From CAZABG01 sp964483465 (GTDB taxonomy: Bacteria > Chlamydiota > Chlamydiia > Chlamydiales > Parachlamydiaceae), in contig CAZABG010000015.1 of assembly GCA_964483465.1 (NCBI GenBank), positions 1 to 38,266 on the forward strand: a stretch of 38,266 bases of DNA, in the 5' to 3' direction. The notes under the pieces were generated by a model. The model worked only from the letters and a program-made list of their open reading frames with translations. It was not told the origin of the DNA and made no database searches. The translations under genes and the position numbers were made by a program. Of this stretch, positions 1 through 7,579 are shown piece by piece; within the stretch, counting starts at the first letter, position 1, and each line of letters begins with the position of its first letter.

Positions 1-694
1 CAGCTATGCCTAAAGTAGAGATTTCATCCATTCCTTGGCCGTGGAAAACGAAGGCTCTTCTTATTTTCATATTTTTTAAGGCATTTGCCATCTTTTCTAT
101 TAAAGAGGCATCCCAAACGCCGACCATTCTATATTCTGCTTTTGCCGGATTTAAAAGCGGACCTAGTAAATTTAGCACGGTTTTAATTCCAAGCCTTTTT
201 CTTATAGGCAAGAATACTTTCATAGCCGGACTAAAGTGAGGCGCGAAAAGAAAGGCAATTCCGACTTCTTCAAGCTCCCGTCTAATTCTTTCATGATCCT
301 CTTCAAGATTAATCCCAAGCGCTTCAACTAAATCCGCCGATCCGCAACGACTTGATACCGATCTATTGCCGTGCTTCGCAACAACGGCTCCGCAGCTTGC
401 AGCGACAATCGATGCGCCTGTTGATATATTAACTGTAGATAAGCCATCGCCTCCTGTTCCTACAATATCCAGAAGAGGTTTATCGACTTCCACATATTCC
501 ATGGATTTTTGGATGGCATCAGCGATTCCCGCCATCTCCTCGCCTGTCTCCCCTTTTATTTTCAGCAAAAGTAAAAACGATGCGATATCGATAGGATCGG
601 GATCTTTCATTAATTGCTCAAACGCAAGAGATATTTCCTTTTGAGAAAGATCTTCCTTATTCAGGAGTTTTTCGAGGAGCTTTGTAATCGCCAT
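1..694 (-). CDS. trpD: Anthranilate phosphoribosyltransferase, C-terminus cut by the window edge
   Basis: This enzyme transfers phosphoribosyl from PRPP to anthranilate, the second committed step of tryptophan synthesis in the cytoplasm. About 231 residues are visible of a family usually near 340; the rest lies beyond base 1. Translating the minus strand shows the PRPP-binding motif DIVGTGGDG (residues 76-84), then NIST (89-92) and KHGNRSVSSRCGSADLVEALG-type sequence (from 107). These are the standard TrpD nucleoside phosphorylase-like landmarks in the right order. The ATG at 694-692 lies inside the 3' end of the upstream aminotransferase gene, a 34-nt overlap that suggests one mRNA and coupled translation. 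Any further trp genes would lie off the left edge. Identification is firm; only the part beyond the edge is unknown. Confidence 0.95.
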   Translation of the reverse strand, partial: MAITKLLEKLLNKEDLSQKEISLAFEQLMKDPDPIDIASFLLLLKIKGETGEEMAGIADAIQKSMEYVEVDKPLLDIVGTGGDGLSTVNISTGASIVAASCGAVVAKHGNRSVSSRCGSADLVEALGINLEEDHERIRRELEEVGIAFLFAPHFSPAMKVFLPIRKRLGIKTVLNLLGPLLNPAKAEYRMVGVWDASLIEKMANALKNMKIRRAFVFHGQGMDEISTLGIA

Positions 695-1848
695 ATAAAC
701 TCATTGAACTCATTGGTTTGTGACAACATGTTCAAACGAATATGGTCGGATGAATAGCCATATTCCTGTCCATAAGTGGCCTCGACGTTATAGGTATTTT
801 TAAAATACTCGTCGGCTTTACTGGGTGCTTTTATCCAGGCGGTGGGACCTTGAAAATTGAGGAGCTGTAAATGTGAATGGACAATATTCTTTTCTAATAA
901 ATCCCATCTTTCATTAAGACGATCCTTAATCCAATTCGTATATTCTTCAAGACGACCATTTAATAGATGCTTCATAGCAAATAACGCATGATGCTGAGCA
1001 TCGGATACGAGTCCATGCGTATCCATCAAGATGTAATAACGCATAAAGCGGGCAATTTCAGGATCTTTGACAAAGGCATAGCCAAGTCTTGCGCCGGAAA
1101 AGGAGAGAATTTTTGATAAACTAAATATCGAAATCATATCGTCTTCAAAAGTCTCTTTAGAAATGATGCTATCATCTCTATTCAAGAAGAAAGGAAAGTG
1201 ATTGACTCTATCGTGTATTGTCCAATCCGCTTGTGATTTTTTAAAATGAATCGCCCCATCCGGATTATTCGGTGTCGTTATAAATTCAAGAAGATGACGC
1301 GGGTCGACACTATCGTGTTCATTCCAGCGAAGCCATTTGATTAACCCAAAATGCATCACTTCGATTAACGAGCCATATTCTATGTAACCGGGCTCTTGCT
1401 GCGTTGCCCATAAAGGGGATATAATTGTTTTCCCTTCAACGGGAGGATTTTCACGAATAGAATGAGCTAATGCTAAGGCGTAAAGGGCAGAATGGATAAT
1501 TTGCGTCGCCCCAATTCCAAAAACTAATTCCCTATCTTTCACTAGTTGATGGGACGCAATGAGATGATGCAGGGTTCGAACTTGATTTTCTAATTCTGGC
1601 AATCCATAAAGCAAATAGGGTGCGTAATCTGAAATGTGGTAATGGACGATAAAATCCTGTTTTTTCCACCATTCGCTTATAAGATGCATTCCGCGCGTAA
1701 GTCTTACAGGACGCGCATGCGCATAGTGATCATAATTCTCTTCATACCAATGTTCTTTTGGTATGGGAATATTGATCATCTCTTCGGGTGGTATATACAG
1801 GACCGAATCATCCACTCCGTCAATATCGAGCAAATGATCATGTGCCAT
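661..1848 (-). CDS. PLP-dependent aminotransferase of the TAA1/alliinase (plant tryptophan aminotransferase-like) family
   Basis: This 395-residue fold-type I PLP enzyme resembles plant TAA1/TAR tryptophan aminotransferases and alliinases (Alliinase_C family), not the usual AAT families. Visible landmarks in order are LPELENQVRTLH (83-94), the phosphate-binding GIGATQ (111-116; GTGSTQ in TAA1), TTPNNPDG (191-198), Asp213 for the pyridine nitrogen, the Schiff-base Lys246 in FSLSKILSFSGARLGY, and Arg254. After Asp213 TAA1 has an aromatic FAYYWP run; here it is RVNHFP, so the Tyr that normally assists PLP binding appears replaced and substrate preference may differ. The ATG at 1848 has no clear Shine-Dalgarno sequence. 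The gene overlaps trpD downstream, which suggests a role in aromatic amino-acid metabolism, for example tryptophan/indolepyruvate interconversion. The family is fairly certain; the substrate is inferred. Confidence 0.8.
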   Translation of the reverse strand: MAHDHLLDIDGVDDSVLYIPPEEMINIPIPKEHWYEENYDHYAHARPVRLTRGMHLISEWWKKQDFIVHYHISDYAPYLLYGLPELENQVRTLHHLIASHQLVKDRELVFGIGATQIIHSALYALALAHSIRENPPVEGKTIISPLWATQQEPGYIEYGSLIEVMHFGLIKWLRWNEHDSVDPRHLLEFITTPNNPDGAIHFKKSQADWTIHDRVNHFPFFLNRDDSIISKETFEDDMISIFSLSKILSFSGARLGYAFVKDPEIARFMRYYILMDTHGLVSDAQHHALFAMKHLLNGRLEEYTNWIKDRLNERWDLLEKNIVHSHLQLLNFQGPTAWIKAPSKADEYFKNTYNVEATYGQEYGYSSDHIRLNMLSQTNEFNEFIWRLQSSSKNS

Positions 1849-1941
1849 ATAATTAGTTTAAACCTAATCAATTAATATGAGAAATTTCAGAAGAATTAAT
1901 CATTTCTTAAAAATTATTGGTTTGTTATACCCGTAAAAAAT
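1849..1941. promoter_or_regulatory. Divergent intergenic region with a possible operator at 1852-1868
   Basis: These 93 nt separate the aminotransferase-trpD operon (minus) from the antiporter (plus), so both promoters must lie here. An imperfect palindrome, ATTAG-TTTAAAC-CTAAT (1852-1868), sits three bases upstream of the aminotransferase start codon, where a bound repressor would block initiation. It has no CTAG core, so it does not look like a classical TrpR operator. The site is AT-rich and could be chance. I see no convincing -35/-10 pair for either gene. Confidence 0.25.
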
Positions 1942-3135
1942 ATGGATGCGCAAACCTTTCTCATTCAGCTTGTAGTTATTTTGATCTCGGCCAGATTATT
2001 TGGCGAAATAGTCGCCTACTTTAAAACTCCGCCTGTTATCGGCGAACTGATTGCAGGAATAATTCTTGGTCCGAGCTTATTCGGCTGGATAGAACCGACC
2101 CATTCCATTCAGCTGCTCGCTGAGATTGGAGTTATCTTATTACTTTTTGAAGTAGGACATGAAACGGATGTAAATCGATTAGTTTCAGCAGGCACGAAAG
2201 CTCTAGTTGTCGCGCTTGTTGGGGTTATTGCTCCATTTTTTTCTGGTTACTATATAAGCAGCAATGTTTTTGGACTTTCAACACTGCAAAGCTTCTTTAT
2301 CGGCAGCACAATGACCGCTACGAGTATCGGAATTACATTGCGCGTGTTACGCGATTTAAAAAAACAAAACAGCCACGAAGCTCAAATAATTCTTGGAGCT
2401 GCTGTTATCGACGATGTTATCGGAATTATCCTTCTTGCGATGTGTTATGAGTTTGCGACTTCTGGAGGGATTGATTATCTCAATTCAGCGAAAGCATTTT
2501 TATATATTTTACTTTTTTTCATCCTCTCTCCCATCGCTGCAAAAGCTCTTTCTTTCCTCATTCAAAAATGGGATAAAAAAAGCGAAATACCAGGTCTTCT
2601 TCCTTCAAGTATTGTTGCATTAATCCTCTTTTTTGCATGGCTATCGCATGAAATTGGGGCTCCGGCTTTGCTCGGAGGTTTTGCTGCCGGGCTTGCGCTT
2701 TCGAGTCAATTTTTCCCAACTAAGGAGCAAAAGCAGTTTAGCCATCAGGTAGAAGAAGCTATGAAACCGATTATCCATCTTTTCTCTCCGATCTTTTTTG
2801 TTACAATCGGCCTTTCGCTGAATTTAAAAAGTATTGACTGGGGATCCAGCTTCATTTGGAGCGTGTCAGGCCTTTTGCTTGCCGGTGCCATTATTGGTAA
2901 AGCGATTGCTGGTTATTTTCTTTGGAAAGAACCCATTAAAACCAAAATGATTATCGGAACGGCCATGGTCCCTCGAGGAGAGGTGGGTCTTATATTTGCA
3001 AATATTGGGTTGACGACTGCGATTATTAAGGAAGATATTTATACATCTCTTATTTTAGTGATTGCAATCACCACCTTTTTAGCACCTCTATGCCTTAGAT
3101 ATCTTTACGGATCTGAAAAACCGGGGACAAGTTAA
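1942..3135 (+). CDS. CPA2-family cation/proton antiporter (Kef/NapA-like membrane domain)
   Basis: This 397-residue polytopic inner-membrane protein has about 12 hydrophobic segments and should exchange Na+ or K+ for H+. CPA2 signatures are GELIAGIILGPSLFGW (35-50), LLLFEVGHETD (67-76), TATSIGITLRVL (125-136), the paired acids in AAVIDDVIGII (Asp157-Asp158) and PRGEVGLIFANIGL near residue 345. Two adjacent Asp residues in the discontinuous helix are typical of electrogenic members, but that reading is an inference. The protein stops after the membrane domain, with no TrkA-N/RCK regulatory domain, so it is closer to the short NapA type than to KefB/C. The ATG at 1942 has no recognisable Shine-Dalgarno sequence. 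It is divergent from the trp-related operon and converges on dapF. The transported ion cannot be assigned. Confidence 0.88.
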   Translation: MDAQTFLIQLVVILISARLFGEIVAYFKTPPVIGELIAGIILGPSLFGWIEPTHSIQLLAEIGVILLLFEVGHETDVNRLVSAGTKALVVALVGVIAPFFSGYYISSNVFGLSTLQSFFIGSTMTATSIGITLRVLRDLKKQNSHEAQIILGAAVIDDVIGIILLAMCYEFATSGGIDYLNSAKAFLYILLFFILSPIAAKALSFLIQKWDKKSEIPGLLPSSIVALILFFAWLSHEIGAPALLGGFAAGLALSSQFFPTKEQKQFSHQVEEAMKPIIHLFSPIFFVTIGLSLNLKSIDWGSSFIWSVSGLLLAGAIIGKAIAGYFLWKEPIKTKMIIGTAMVPRGEVGLIFANIGLTTAIIKEDIYTSLILVIAITTFLAPLCLRYLYGSEKPGTS

Positions 3136-3147
3136 ACTTTGGTCCCC
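3123..3147. terminator. Bidirectional Rho-independent terminator between the antiporter gene and dapF
   Basis: GGGGAC (3123-3128) pairs with GTCCCC (3142-3147), with an inner AAG/CTT extension. It overlaps the antiporter stop codon region and lies 6 nt from the dapF stop. Reading plus, the stem is followed by TGTTTCTT; reading minus, it is followed by GGTTTTTC. It can therefore serve both convergent genes. Confidence 0.75.
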
Positions 3148-3153
3148 TGTTTC

Positions 3154-3972
3154 TTAAAGCTCAATCTGGGCAGGCCCCGCTAGTATTGATCTTCCTTTAT
3201 CGATCAGTATTTTTACAGAGCCTCCTTTCATTTCCACATTTATTGAATCGCCATTGATTCTTCTTGTAGCTCTCGCAAGCCACGCAGAGCTAGTTGCTCC
3301 GGTCCCGCAGGCGGCAGTGATTCTATTCACTCCTCTTTCATAAGTGATAACCTGTAAGCCATTTCCGGAAACAACCGCTTGATTGAGGTTAATCCCAAGA
3401 GGAAAAAAATCTCTCTGAGATCCATTAACATATTCACCCAAATCATGAAGTTCCTTCTCCGAGATGGAATCAAATGTTACAAGATGTGGCTCCATCGTTT
3501 CTGTTAAATAAAATTGATAGAATTTAAGGCCTAGCCCTAATTTCAATCCCTCAAGATGAGCATTTAAAAAATGGCTTTTGAATCCTTTAATGGATGTTTT
3601 CCCCATATCCACAAAATAATCATCCTCTTCCCACCAAAGTTTGCACATTCTTTTGGAGGTTTTTAAAAAGTAATTCCTCTTATTATCTCCAAAACGGTGT
3701 TTCAGATATCTTGCAATAACGCGTGCGCCGTTGCCGCAAAACTCCGCTATACTCCCATCCGGTTCAAGCACGAGCATTTTCATCACAAGTTCCTCACGGC
3801 ATTCCCTGATTTTAGTAAGAATCAGAGCATCATCTCTTTTTGATTTTAAAAGAGCGGCATGCGCTTCTTGCAGAACATGATCGTAATTCTGATGATCAAG
3901 ACAGTCATATACTAAAAAAGTATTGCTGCATCCCTCCCCTTTAATCGATTGAAATGACGCTGAATTTGCCAT
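3154..3972 (-). CDS. dapF: Diaminopimelate epimerase
   Basis: DapF interconverts LL- and meso-diaminopimelate in the cytoplasm for lysine and peptidoglycan. The two catalytic cysteines are visible: Cys79 in EFCGNGARVIARYL and Cys222 in TAACGTGAT. The length of 272 residues is normal. I chose the ATG at 3972 (MANSASF) over a TTG three codons upstream because AAGGA lies about 9 nt before it. It overlaps the 3' end of the preceding unrecognised gene by 32 nt, so the two are probably translationally coupled, downstream of an amino-acid symporter gene. In C. trachomatis, DapF is reported also to racemise glutamate because a canonical MurI is missing. Whether that applies here cannot be seen from this window. 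Confidence 0.95.
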   Translation of the reverse strand: MANSASFQSIKGEGCSNTFLVYDCLDHQNYDHVLQEAHAALLKSKRDDALILTKIRECREELVMKMLVLEPDGSIAEFCGNGARVIARYLKHRFGDNKRNYFLKTSKRMCKLWWEEDDYFVDMGKTSIKGFKSHFLNAHLEGLKLGLGLKFYQFYLTETMEPHLVTFDSISEKELHDLGEYVNGSQRDFFPLGINLNQAVVSGNGLQVITYERGVNRITAACGTGATSSAWLARATRRINGDSINVEMKGGSVKILIDKGRSILAGPAQIEL

Positions 3973-4615
3973 GGTTCTCAATCCTTAAATTAAAGTTATT
4001 TTTCATACATTCGTAATAGAGGCTATTTGCCGAATAAGTCGTGCTATAATGTTCTGAATAAAGGGTTACAAGTCTTCCTCCCGCTTTAAAAGCACCATGA
4101 ACGTAATCGGCAGGTTTATAAATTTCACCCTGTATTGTTACATCAAGCCCTCGCTTAAATAGATTCATTATAACTTCACAAAGCTGGCAAAGTTTTTGAC
4201 CTCCAGCTTCAGCTAAATAAAGCCTTTGAACTTCAACCGATTTCAAAAGAAGATCGGCTTTCAATGAACCTTCCAAAAGGTAGTAATCGATTTCAGGGAA
4301 TTGAATCTTTTCAAGAAAGGCGATCTCGGTTTTCCTGATAGTTGCCCGATCTTTGTAATCTAATTCTAGGTCCTTAAAATCGATCACAATTATCCGCAAG
4401 TGTTGATGATGAGGATCTATATGAGCTGTGACATGTTCAAGATGCCTTGCAATTTCCTCGCGGTGCTTCGGTCTCAAAAAATGTTTCAGCTGAAATTTCT
4501 TTACTGAAGTTCCATTCAGAGGATAGAGATCTATAGCTACATGGTCTCCAAGTGGCTTAAGACTATATTTCATAACTACATTTTCAAACGAAATCTCTTT
4601 AATTTGCGGTTCCAT
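3941..4615 (-). CDS. Unrecognised protein between the AGCS symporter and dapF
   Basis: I do not recognise this 224-residue protein. It is soluble-looking, with no signal peptide or membrane helix, mixed alpha/beta composition, a His-rich stretch (HIDPHHQHLR) and a CxxC pair in KLCQLCEV. The ATG at 4615 was chosen because GAGGAGG ends about 5 nt before it, whereas the upstream alternative at 4639 has no such signal. The gene overlaps the symporter gene upstream by 17 nt and dapF downstream by 32 nt, so all three are almost certainly one transcript. A role linked to diaminopimelate or small amino-acid metabolism is only a guess from position. That it is a real gene is well supported by the overlap pattern and the strong Shine-Dalgarno sequence. 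Confidence 0.8.
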   Translation of the reverse strand: MEPQIKEISFENVVMKYSLKPLGDHVAIDLYPLNGTSVKKFQLKHFLRPKHREEIARHLEHVTAHIDPHHQHLRIIVIDFKDLELDYKDRATIRKTEIAFLEKIQFPEIDYYLLEGSLKADLLLKSVEVQRLYLAEAGGQKLCQLCEVIMNLFKRGLDVTIQGEIYKPADYVHGAFKAGGRLVTLYSEHYSTTYSANSLYYECMKNNFNLRIENHGKFSVISID

Positions 4616-5924
4616 ATGCCTCCTCAACTTCCCTTTCAAAGAAAATTTCCCGTCTTAAGATAAAGATTCCCGTTAAATTGATAATCAATAGGCATGCCCC
4701 CGCGATGCGCATTACGGTTAGGGCTGCATTCTGATCATAGAAATGGAAAAATCCAAACGCGAATACTGCATAGCTTAAATAGAGTTTTGCTCCCCTCTTT
4801 GGAGATAGAAAACCTGCGCACTTACATCCGACAAGTAAATAAGCAATCAAGGTTGTATAGCCCAAAAGAAAAATAAATATGGGCATAATCCAATTCATAA
4901 AGGGGAAATACTGATGTAGCGCCATCTGAACGAGAGGTATCTCATGACCTCCTGCTTGCCAAAGACCTGTTGCAAGCACAATCATGATGCTGATTGTACA
5001 AATAATATTATCCATTATTACCCCGAGAAGAGCGAGTCTTGCCTGACTCTCAGGCCGAACAGTGTTCGACTCTGATTGAATTATCGAGTCATATCCAATC
5101 CCGATGTCAGCGGCGTAACTTGCCGAGGCCATACCGTTCTGAATCGCATATAGGGCGGTACTTCCTACAAATCCCCCTACGGCCGCATGACCATTGAAGG
5201 CAGAGTCAATAATTAGCCTCAATAAGGATGGTATTTGCTCTAGATGATGCATTATTACCCATAGGCCCATCAATACATAGCCGGCAAGGAATACAGGCAT
5301 GATCACGCTGCATACGTGCGAAACTCTTCTAATGCCTCCTAGCACCGTATACATAATCAACGAGAGCAAGAGAACAGCTATGGCTAATCGATTAAACTGC
5401 GTCGCCGCACTCAACGTATCCACGACCACATTAAACTGATAAATTTCAGCTCCGTAAATGCAAAGAAGCACTGCCGCAATAGACGCAATCCAGGGAGTCT
5501 TAAATGCCTTTTGAAGAAAGTACATGGGACCGCCATCAAATCCCCCCGAATCATTTTTCACGCGGTATTTAATCCCTAAATAAATTTCGGAATACTTAAT
5601 CAGAGAACCGGCAAAGCCTGCGACCCACACCCAGAATATAGCTCCAGGTCCGCCTAATTGAACTGCCGTAACTATGCCTATGATGTTTCCGACACCCAGC
5701 ATTCCGCCAACCGACGTAAAAAAAACTCTTAAAGGATGAAAGCCCCTTTCATCAGGACGGCTTTTCATATCATCCCCAACCTTTTTACATATAAAAAGGA
5801 GCGAAGCAATTTGATAACCTCTTGTTTTTAGGGTCAAAAATGCGCCTAAAAAAATAATCAAGACAAAGCCAATATAGCCCCAAAAAAACGTTTCGACGTT
5901 TTGGAGCATGGAAAAAACATCCAT
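4599..5924 (-). CDS. Sodium:alanine/glycine symporter family (AGCS) permease
   Basis: This 441-residue inner-membrane transporter has about 11 hydrophobic helices and is predicted to import alanine or glycine (D or L) with Na+. Family landmarks are GVGNIIGIVTAVQLGGPGAIFW (77-98) and GGFDGGPMYFLQKAF (127-141). The normally conserved SNEAGLGSAP-type loop is replaced by GMASASYAADIGIGYDS (264-280), placing it in a divergent subfamily. Chlamydiae often annotate such proteins as D-alanine/glycine permease (dagA). Start is ATG 5924. It heads an overlapping set with the unrecognised gene and dapF. Upstream lie a small ORF and a promoter. The family is certain; the substrate is not. Confidence 0.88.
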   Translation of the reverse strand: MDVFSMLQNVETFFWGYIGFVLIIFLGAFLTLKTRGYQIASLLFICKKVGDDMKSRPDERGFHPLRVFFTSVGGMLGVGNIIGIVTAVQLGGPGAIFWVWVAGFAGSLIKYSEIYLGIKYRVKNDSGGFDGGPMYFLQKAFKTPWIASIAAVLLCIYGAEIYQFNVVVDTLSAATQFNRLAIAVLLLSLIMYTVLGGIRRVSHVCSVIMPVFLAGYVLMGLWVIMHHLEQIPSLLRLIIDSAFNGHAAVGGFVGSTALYAIQNGMASASYAADIGIGYDSIIQSESNTVRPESQARLALLGVIMDNIICTISIMIVLATGLWQAGGHEIPLVQMALHQYFPFMNWIMPIFIFLLGYTTLIAYLLVGCKCAGFLSPKRGAKLYLSYAVFAFGFFHFYDQNAALTVMRIAGACLLIINLTGIFILRREIFFEREVEEAYGTAN

Positions 5925-5985
5925 ATAACCACGCTAATAAAAAATTTTAAAAAATAACTAAAAACTAAAAAATAGGGGGGAAAGA

Positions 5986-6093
5986 TTACTTTCGTTTAGA
6001 ACAAACGAACTTGCGTTTCAAAGAGGAAACGGCTTGGATTGATTTTCTGGACAAATTACAACAAAGCCTACTTATACAACTGTGTAAGCACAT
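5986..6093 (-). CDS. Candidate small basic, Cys-rich peptide (35 aa) upstream of the AGCS symporter
   Basis: This reading frame begins ATG-TGC-TTA and ends TAA. It encodes 35 residues starting MCLHSCISRLCC and ending KRKFVCSKRK, with five Cys and a strongly basic C-terminus. It is preceded by an excellent Shine-Dalgarno sequence (AAGGAG, 7 nt before the ATG) and a plausible promoter (6122-6151) placing the transcript start about 20 nt upstream. It ends 62 nt before the symporter ATG, so it could be a leader peptide, a small protein or the 5' part of a regulatory RNA. There is no run of one amino acid's codons as in classical attenuation. It matches nothing I recognise, and may be chance. Confidence 0.4.
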   Translation of the reverse strand: MCLHSCISRLCCNLSRKSIQAVSSLKRKFVCSKRK

Positions 6094-6121
6094 AGCTTCA
6101 CTCCTTTTTAAATTTAAACAA

Positions 6122-6151
6122 ATAATAGCAGATATTAACTGTTAAATTCAA
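6122..6151 (-). promoter_or_regulatory. Sigma-70-like promoter for the small ORF / symporter / dapF unit
   Basis: On the minus strand TTGAAT (complement of 6146-6151) and TATTAT (complement of 6122-6127) are separated by 18 nt. The expected start near 6115 leaves a short leader before the small ORF at 6093. The rest of the interval to 6305 is noncoding. Confidence 0.5.
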
Positions 6152-6182
6152 TTTTATAAGAAGAAATATAGAAGAGAAAAAT

Positions 6183-6216
6183 AAAGGGGCTCAAGTTTTT
6201 AAGGCCTAGCCCCTTT
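6183..6216 (-). terminator. Rho-independent terminator downstream of the outer-membrane-type gene
   Basis: A perfect 9-bp stem, AAAGGGGCT (6183-6191) with AGCCCCTTT (6208-6216), has a 16-nt loop. Read on the minus strand it is followed by ATTTTTCTC, as expected for termination of the gene ending at 6305. Read plus there is no T-run. Confidence 0.75.
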
Positions 6217-6221
6217 AAGTA

Positions 6222-6257
6222 AGAAGGTAACTAGAGTCATTGCTGACTCCACCTTCT
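6222..6257. other. Two-tier hairpin in the 3' untranslated region of the outer-membrane-type gene
   Basis: AGAAGGT (6222-6228) pairs with ACCTTCT (6251-6257). Inside it GAGTCA (6234-6239) pairs with TGACTC (6244-6249) around a TTGC loop, with AACTA bulged on one side and C on the other. It lies between the stop codon at 6305 and the terminator at 6183, so it would be in the mRNA tail. The role is unknown: an mRNA-stabilising structure or a small 3'UTR RNA are both possible. Confidence 0.45.
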
Positions 6258-6304
6258 TGCGGTTTGGCACGTAAAGTATACCACGCAGCTAGTTTACGCT
6301 GCAA

Positions 6305-7066
6305 TTAAAACATTTTAAAGGAAATATCGATTTGCACCGTCCATTTCCAATGCTGGCGGACATTGAACCAAACGGGTCCATTTAAAATGCTTATATAAGG
6401 GGTAAAATAGTAGTAAACTCCGAAACCGCCCCCGCCTATCGTGTTCTTTCCTGAGGCATAGTCCGCACAAAAAACCCATCTGTTGTATTCGGTTCCATCG
6501 CAATACGTTTCGGGACAAAAGGCTTGGGTGAAAGCTACCATGAATCCTTGACGATTTTTCCCCATTGCCCGGCTTCCGGAAAAGCCGGCAACAAAAAATC
6601 TTCCTCCGCCCATCCACTCAGGCAAATCTTTACCCAAAATCACATCGACAATGTTCTGATCCGTGCGGCCAAATTTTTCATAGTAGTAATTTCTGCGTCT
6701 AAAATTTTTGTGATGAGTACCTATGTTGAATATTCCCACTTTGAATGATGGCGACTCTTCGAATAATTTTCCTTCGGCGATTCCCATTCCAAAATTAAAA
6801 AAAAGAGGATCGTTTGCTCCCCCTATGTAGTCGACGCCAGCCTCAGCTTTCCAATCTTTAAGACTAAAAATTCCCGCCTCAAGTCCTACGTCAGGAAGAA
6901 AAGCAGAACCACATCCGCGCTTATTGAATACTGTGAAATAATTGTCGACATCAATATGACCGATACCTGTGTTATAAACGTCTGTTGTACATACCGTCCA
7001 AAAGACTGAACTTGGTGTTGCACTTAAAAACCCAAACAAGCTCAAAAAGAGTAGAATCTTCTTCAA
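6305..7066 (-). CDS. Secreted protein, probable outer-membrane beta-barrel
   Basis: This 253-residue protein starts with a clear signal peptide, MKKILLFLSLFGFLSATPS. The remainder is rich in Gly, Phe, Tyr and Trp with alternating polar/hydrophobic stretches, and the last residue is Phe (DISFKMF), typical of barrels inserted by BamA. The start is set by the ribosome-binding site: TTG at 7066 lies 8 nt after GGAG and gives a perfect signal peptide. The longer frame from 7090, also TTG, adds eight residues and has no Shine-Dalgarno sequence. Several Cys residues (for example CGS, FCPETYC) could form disulfides, as in chlamydial envelope proteins. I do not recognise the family. It is monocistronic, ended by the terminator at 6183-6216. 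Confidence 0.75.
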   Translation of the reverse strand: MKKILLFLSLFGFLSATPSSVFWTVCTTDVYNTGIGHIDVDNYFTVFNKRGCGSAFLPDVGLEAGIFSLKDWKAEAGVDYIGGANDPLFFNFGMGIAEGKLFEESPSFKVGIFNIGTHHKNFRRRNYYYEKFGRTDQNIVDVILGKDLPEWMGGGRFFVAGFSGSRAMGKNRQGFMVAFTQAFCPETYCDGTEYNRWVFCADYASGKNTIGGGGFGVYYYFTPYISILNGPVWFNVRQHWKWTVQIDISFKMF

Positions 7067-7204
7067 AATAGTTTCTCCGAAATAAAACAAACAAATTAAA
7101 TCAGTTCAGAATATTCAACCAGAGCTAAATTCTCATATGAGTTAAATTATTCATAACGTTAAAAATAGAGACAAACTATTTTGAATGGATCAAAAGTACT
7201 GTAA

Positions 7205-7546
7205 TTAAGCGCTAAATTCCTCAAATGCCTGTAGGGCTTCTGCTGCATACATTAATGAAGGTCCCCCTCCCATATAAACCGCCATACCTAGCGTTTCCAG
7301 AAATTCCTCTCGGGTTACTCCTAACTTCACCAAAGCTTGAGTATGAAATCCAATGCAGCCATCGCAATGTGCCGCGATACCTAGCGCTAATGCTATTAAT
7401 TCTTTTGTCTTCTTATCCAGAGCCCCATCTTTGGTTGCCGCTTGCGCTAAAGAATTAAATCCATTCATAACGTCCGGAATTTCTTTACGCATTTTTGATA
7501 ATGACGAGAGAATATTCGTCGTTACTTCTTTATAATTTTTTGTCAT
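7205..7546 (-). CDS. AhpD-like carboxymuconolactone decarboxylase family protein
   Basis: This 113-residue protein has the CMD/AhpD core: AHCDGCIGFHTQALVKLGVTREEFLETL (59-86), with the redox pair Cys61-x-x-Cys64 and His68. Members with this motif act as alkylhydroperoxidase-type disulfide reductants, while true decarboxylases usually lack the CxxC. The length is right for a one-domain member. ATG at 7546. It lies 33 nt downstream of the flavoprotein gene on the same strand, so co-transcription and a shared role in redox or peroxide handling are plausible. The physiological substrate is unknown. Confidence 0.88.
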   Translation of the reverse strand: MTKNYKEVTTNILSSLSKMRKEIPDVMNGFNSLAQAATKDGALDKKTKELIALALGIAAHCDGCIGFHTQALVKLGVTREEFLETLGMAVYMGGGPSLMYAAEALQAFEEFSA

Positions 7547-7579
7547 AACATACTGCCTTTATATTTCTATTTTTATCTG

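Noticed and set aside
3154..3981. Longer dapF start at TTG 3981
   Set aside because: ATG 3972 has AAGGA at suitable spacing and gives the family-like N-terminus; the TTG is too close to the same site.
6315..6617. 100-codon minus-strand frame inside the outer-membrane-type gene
   Set aside because: The other frame has a signal peptide, a Shine-Dalgarno sequence and a C-terminal Phe; this one has none of these.
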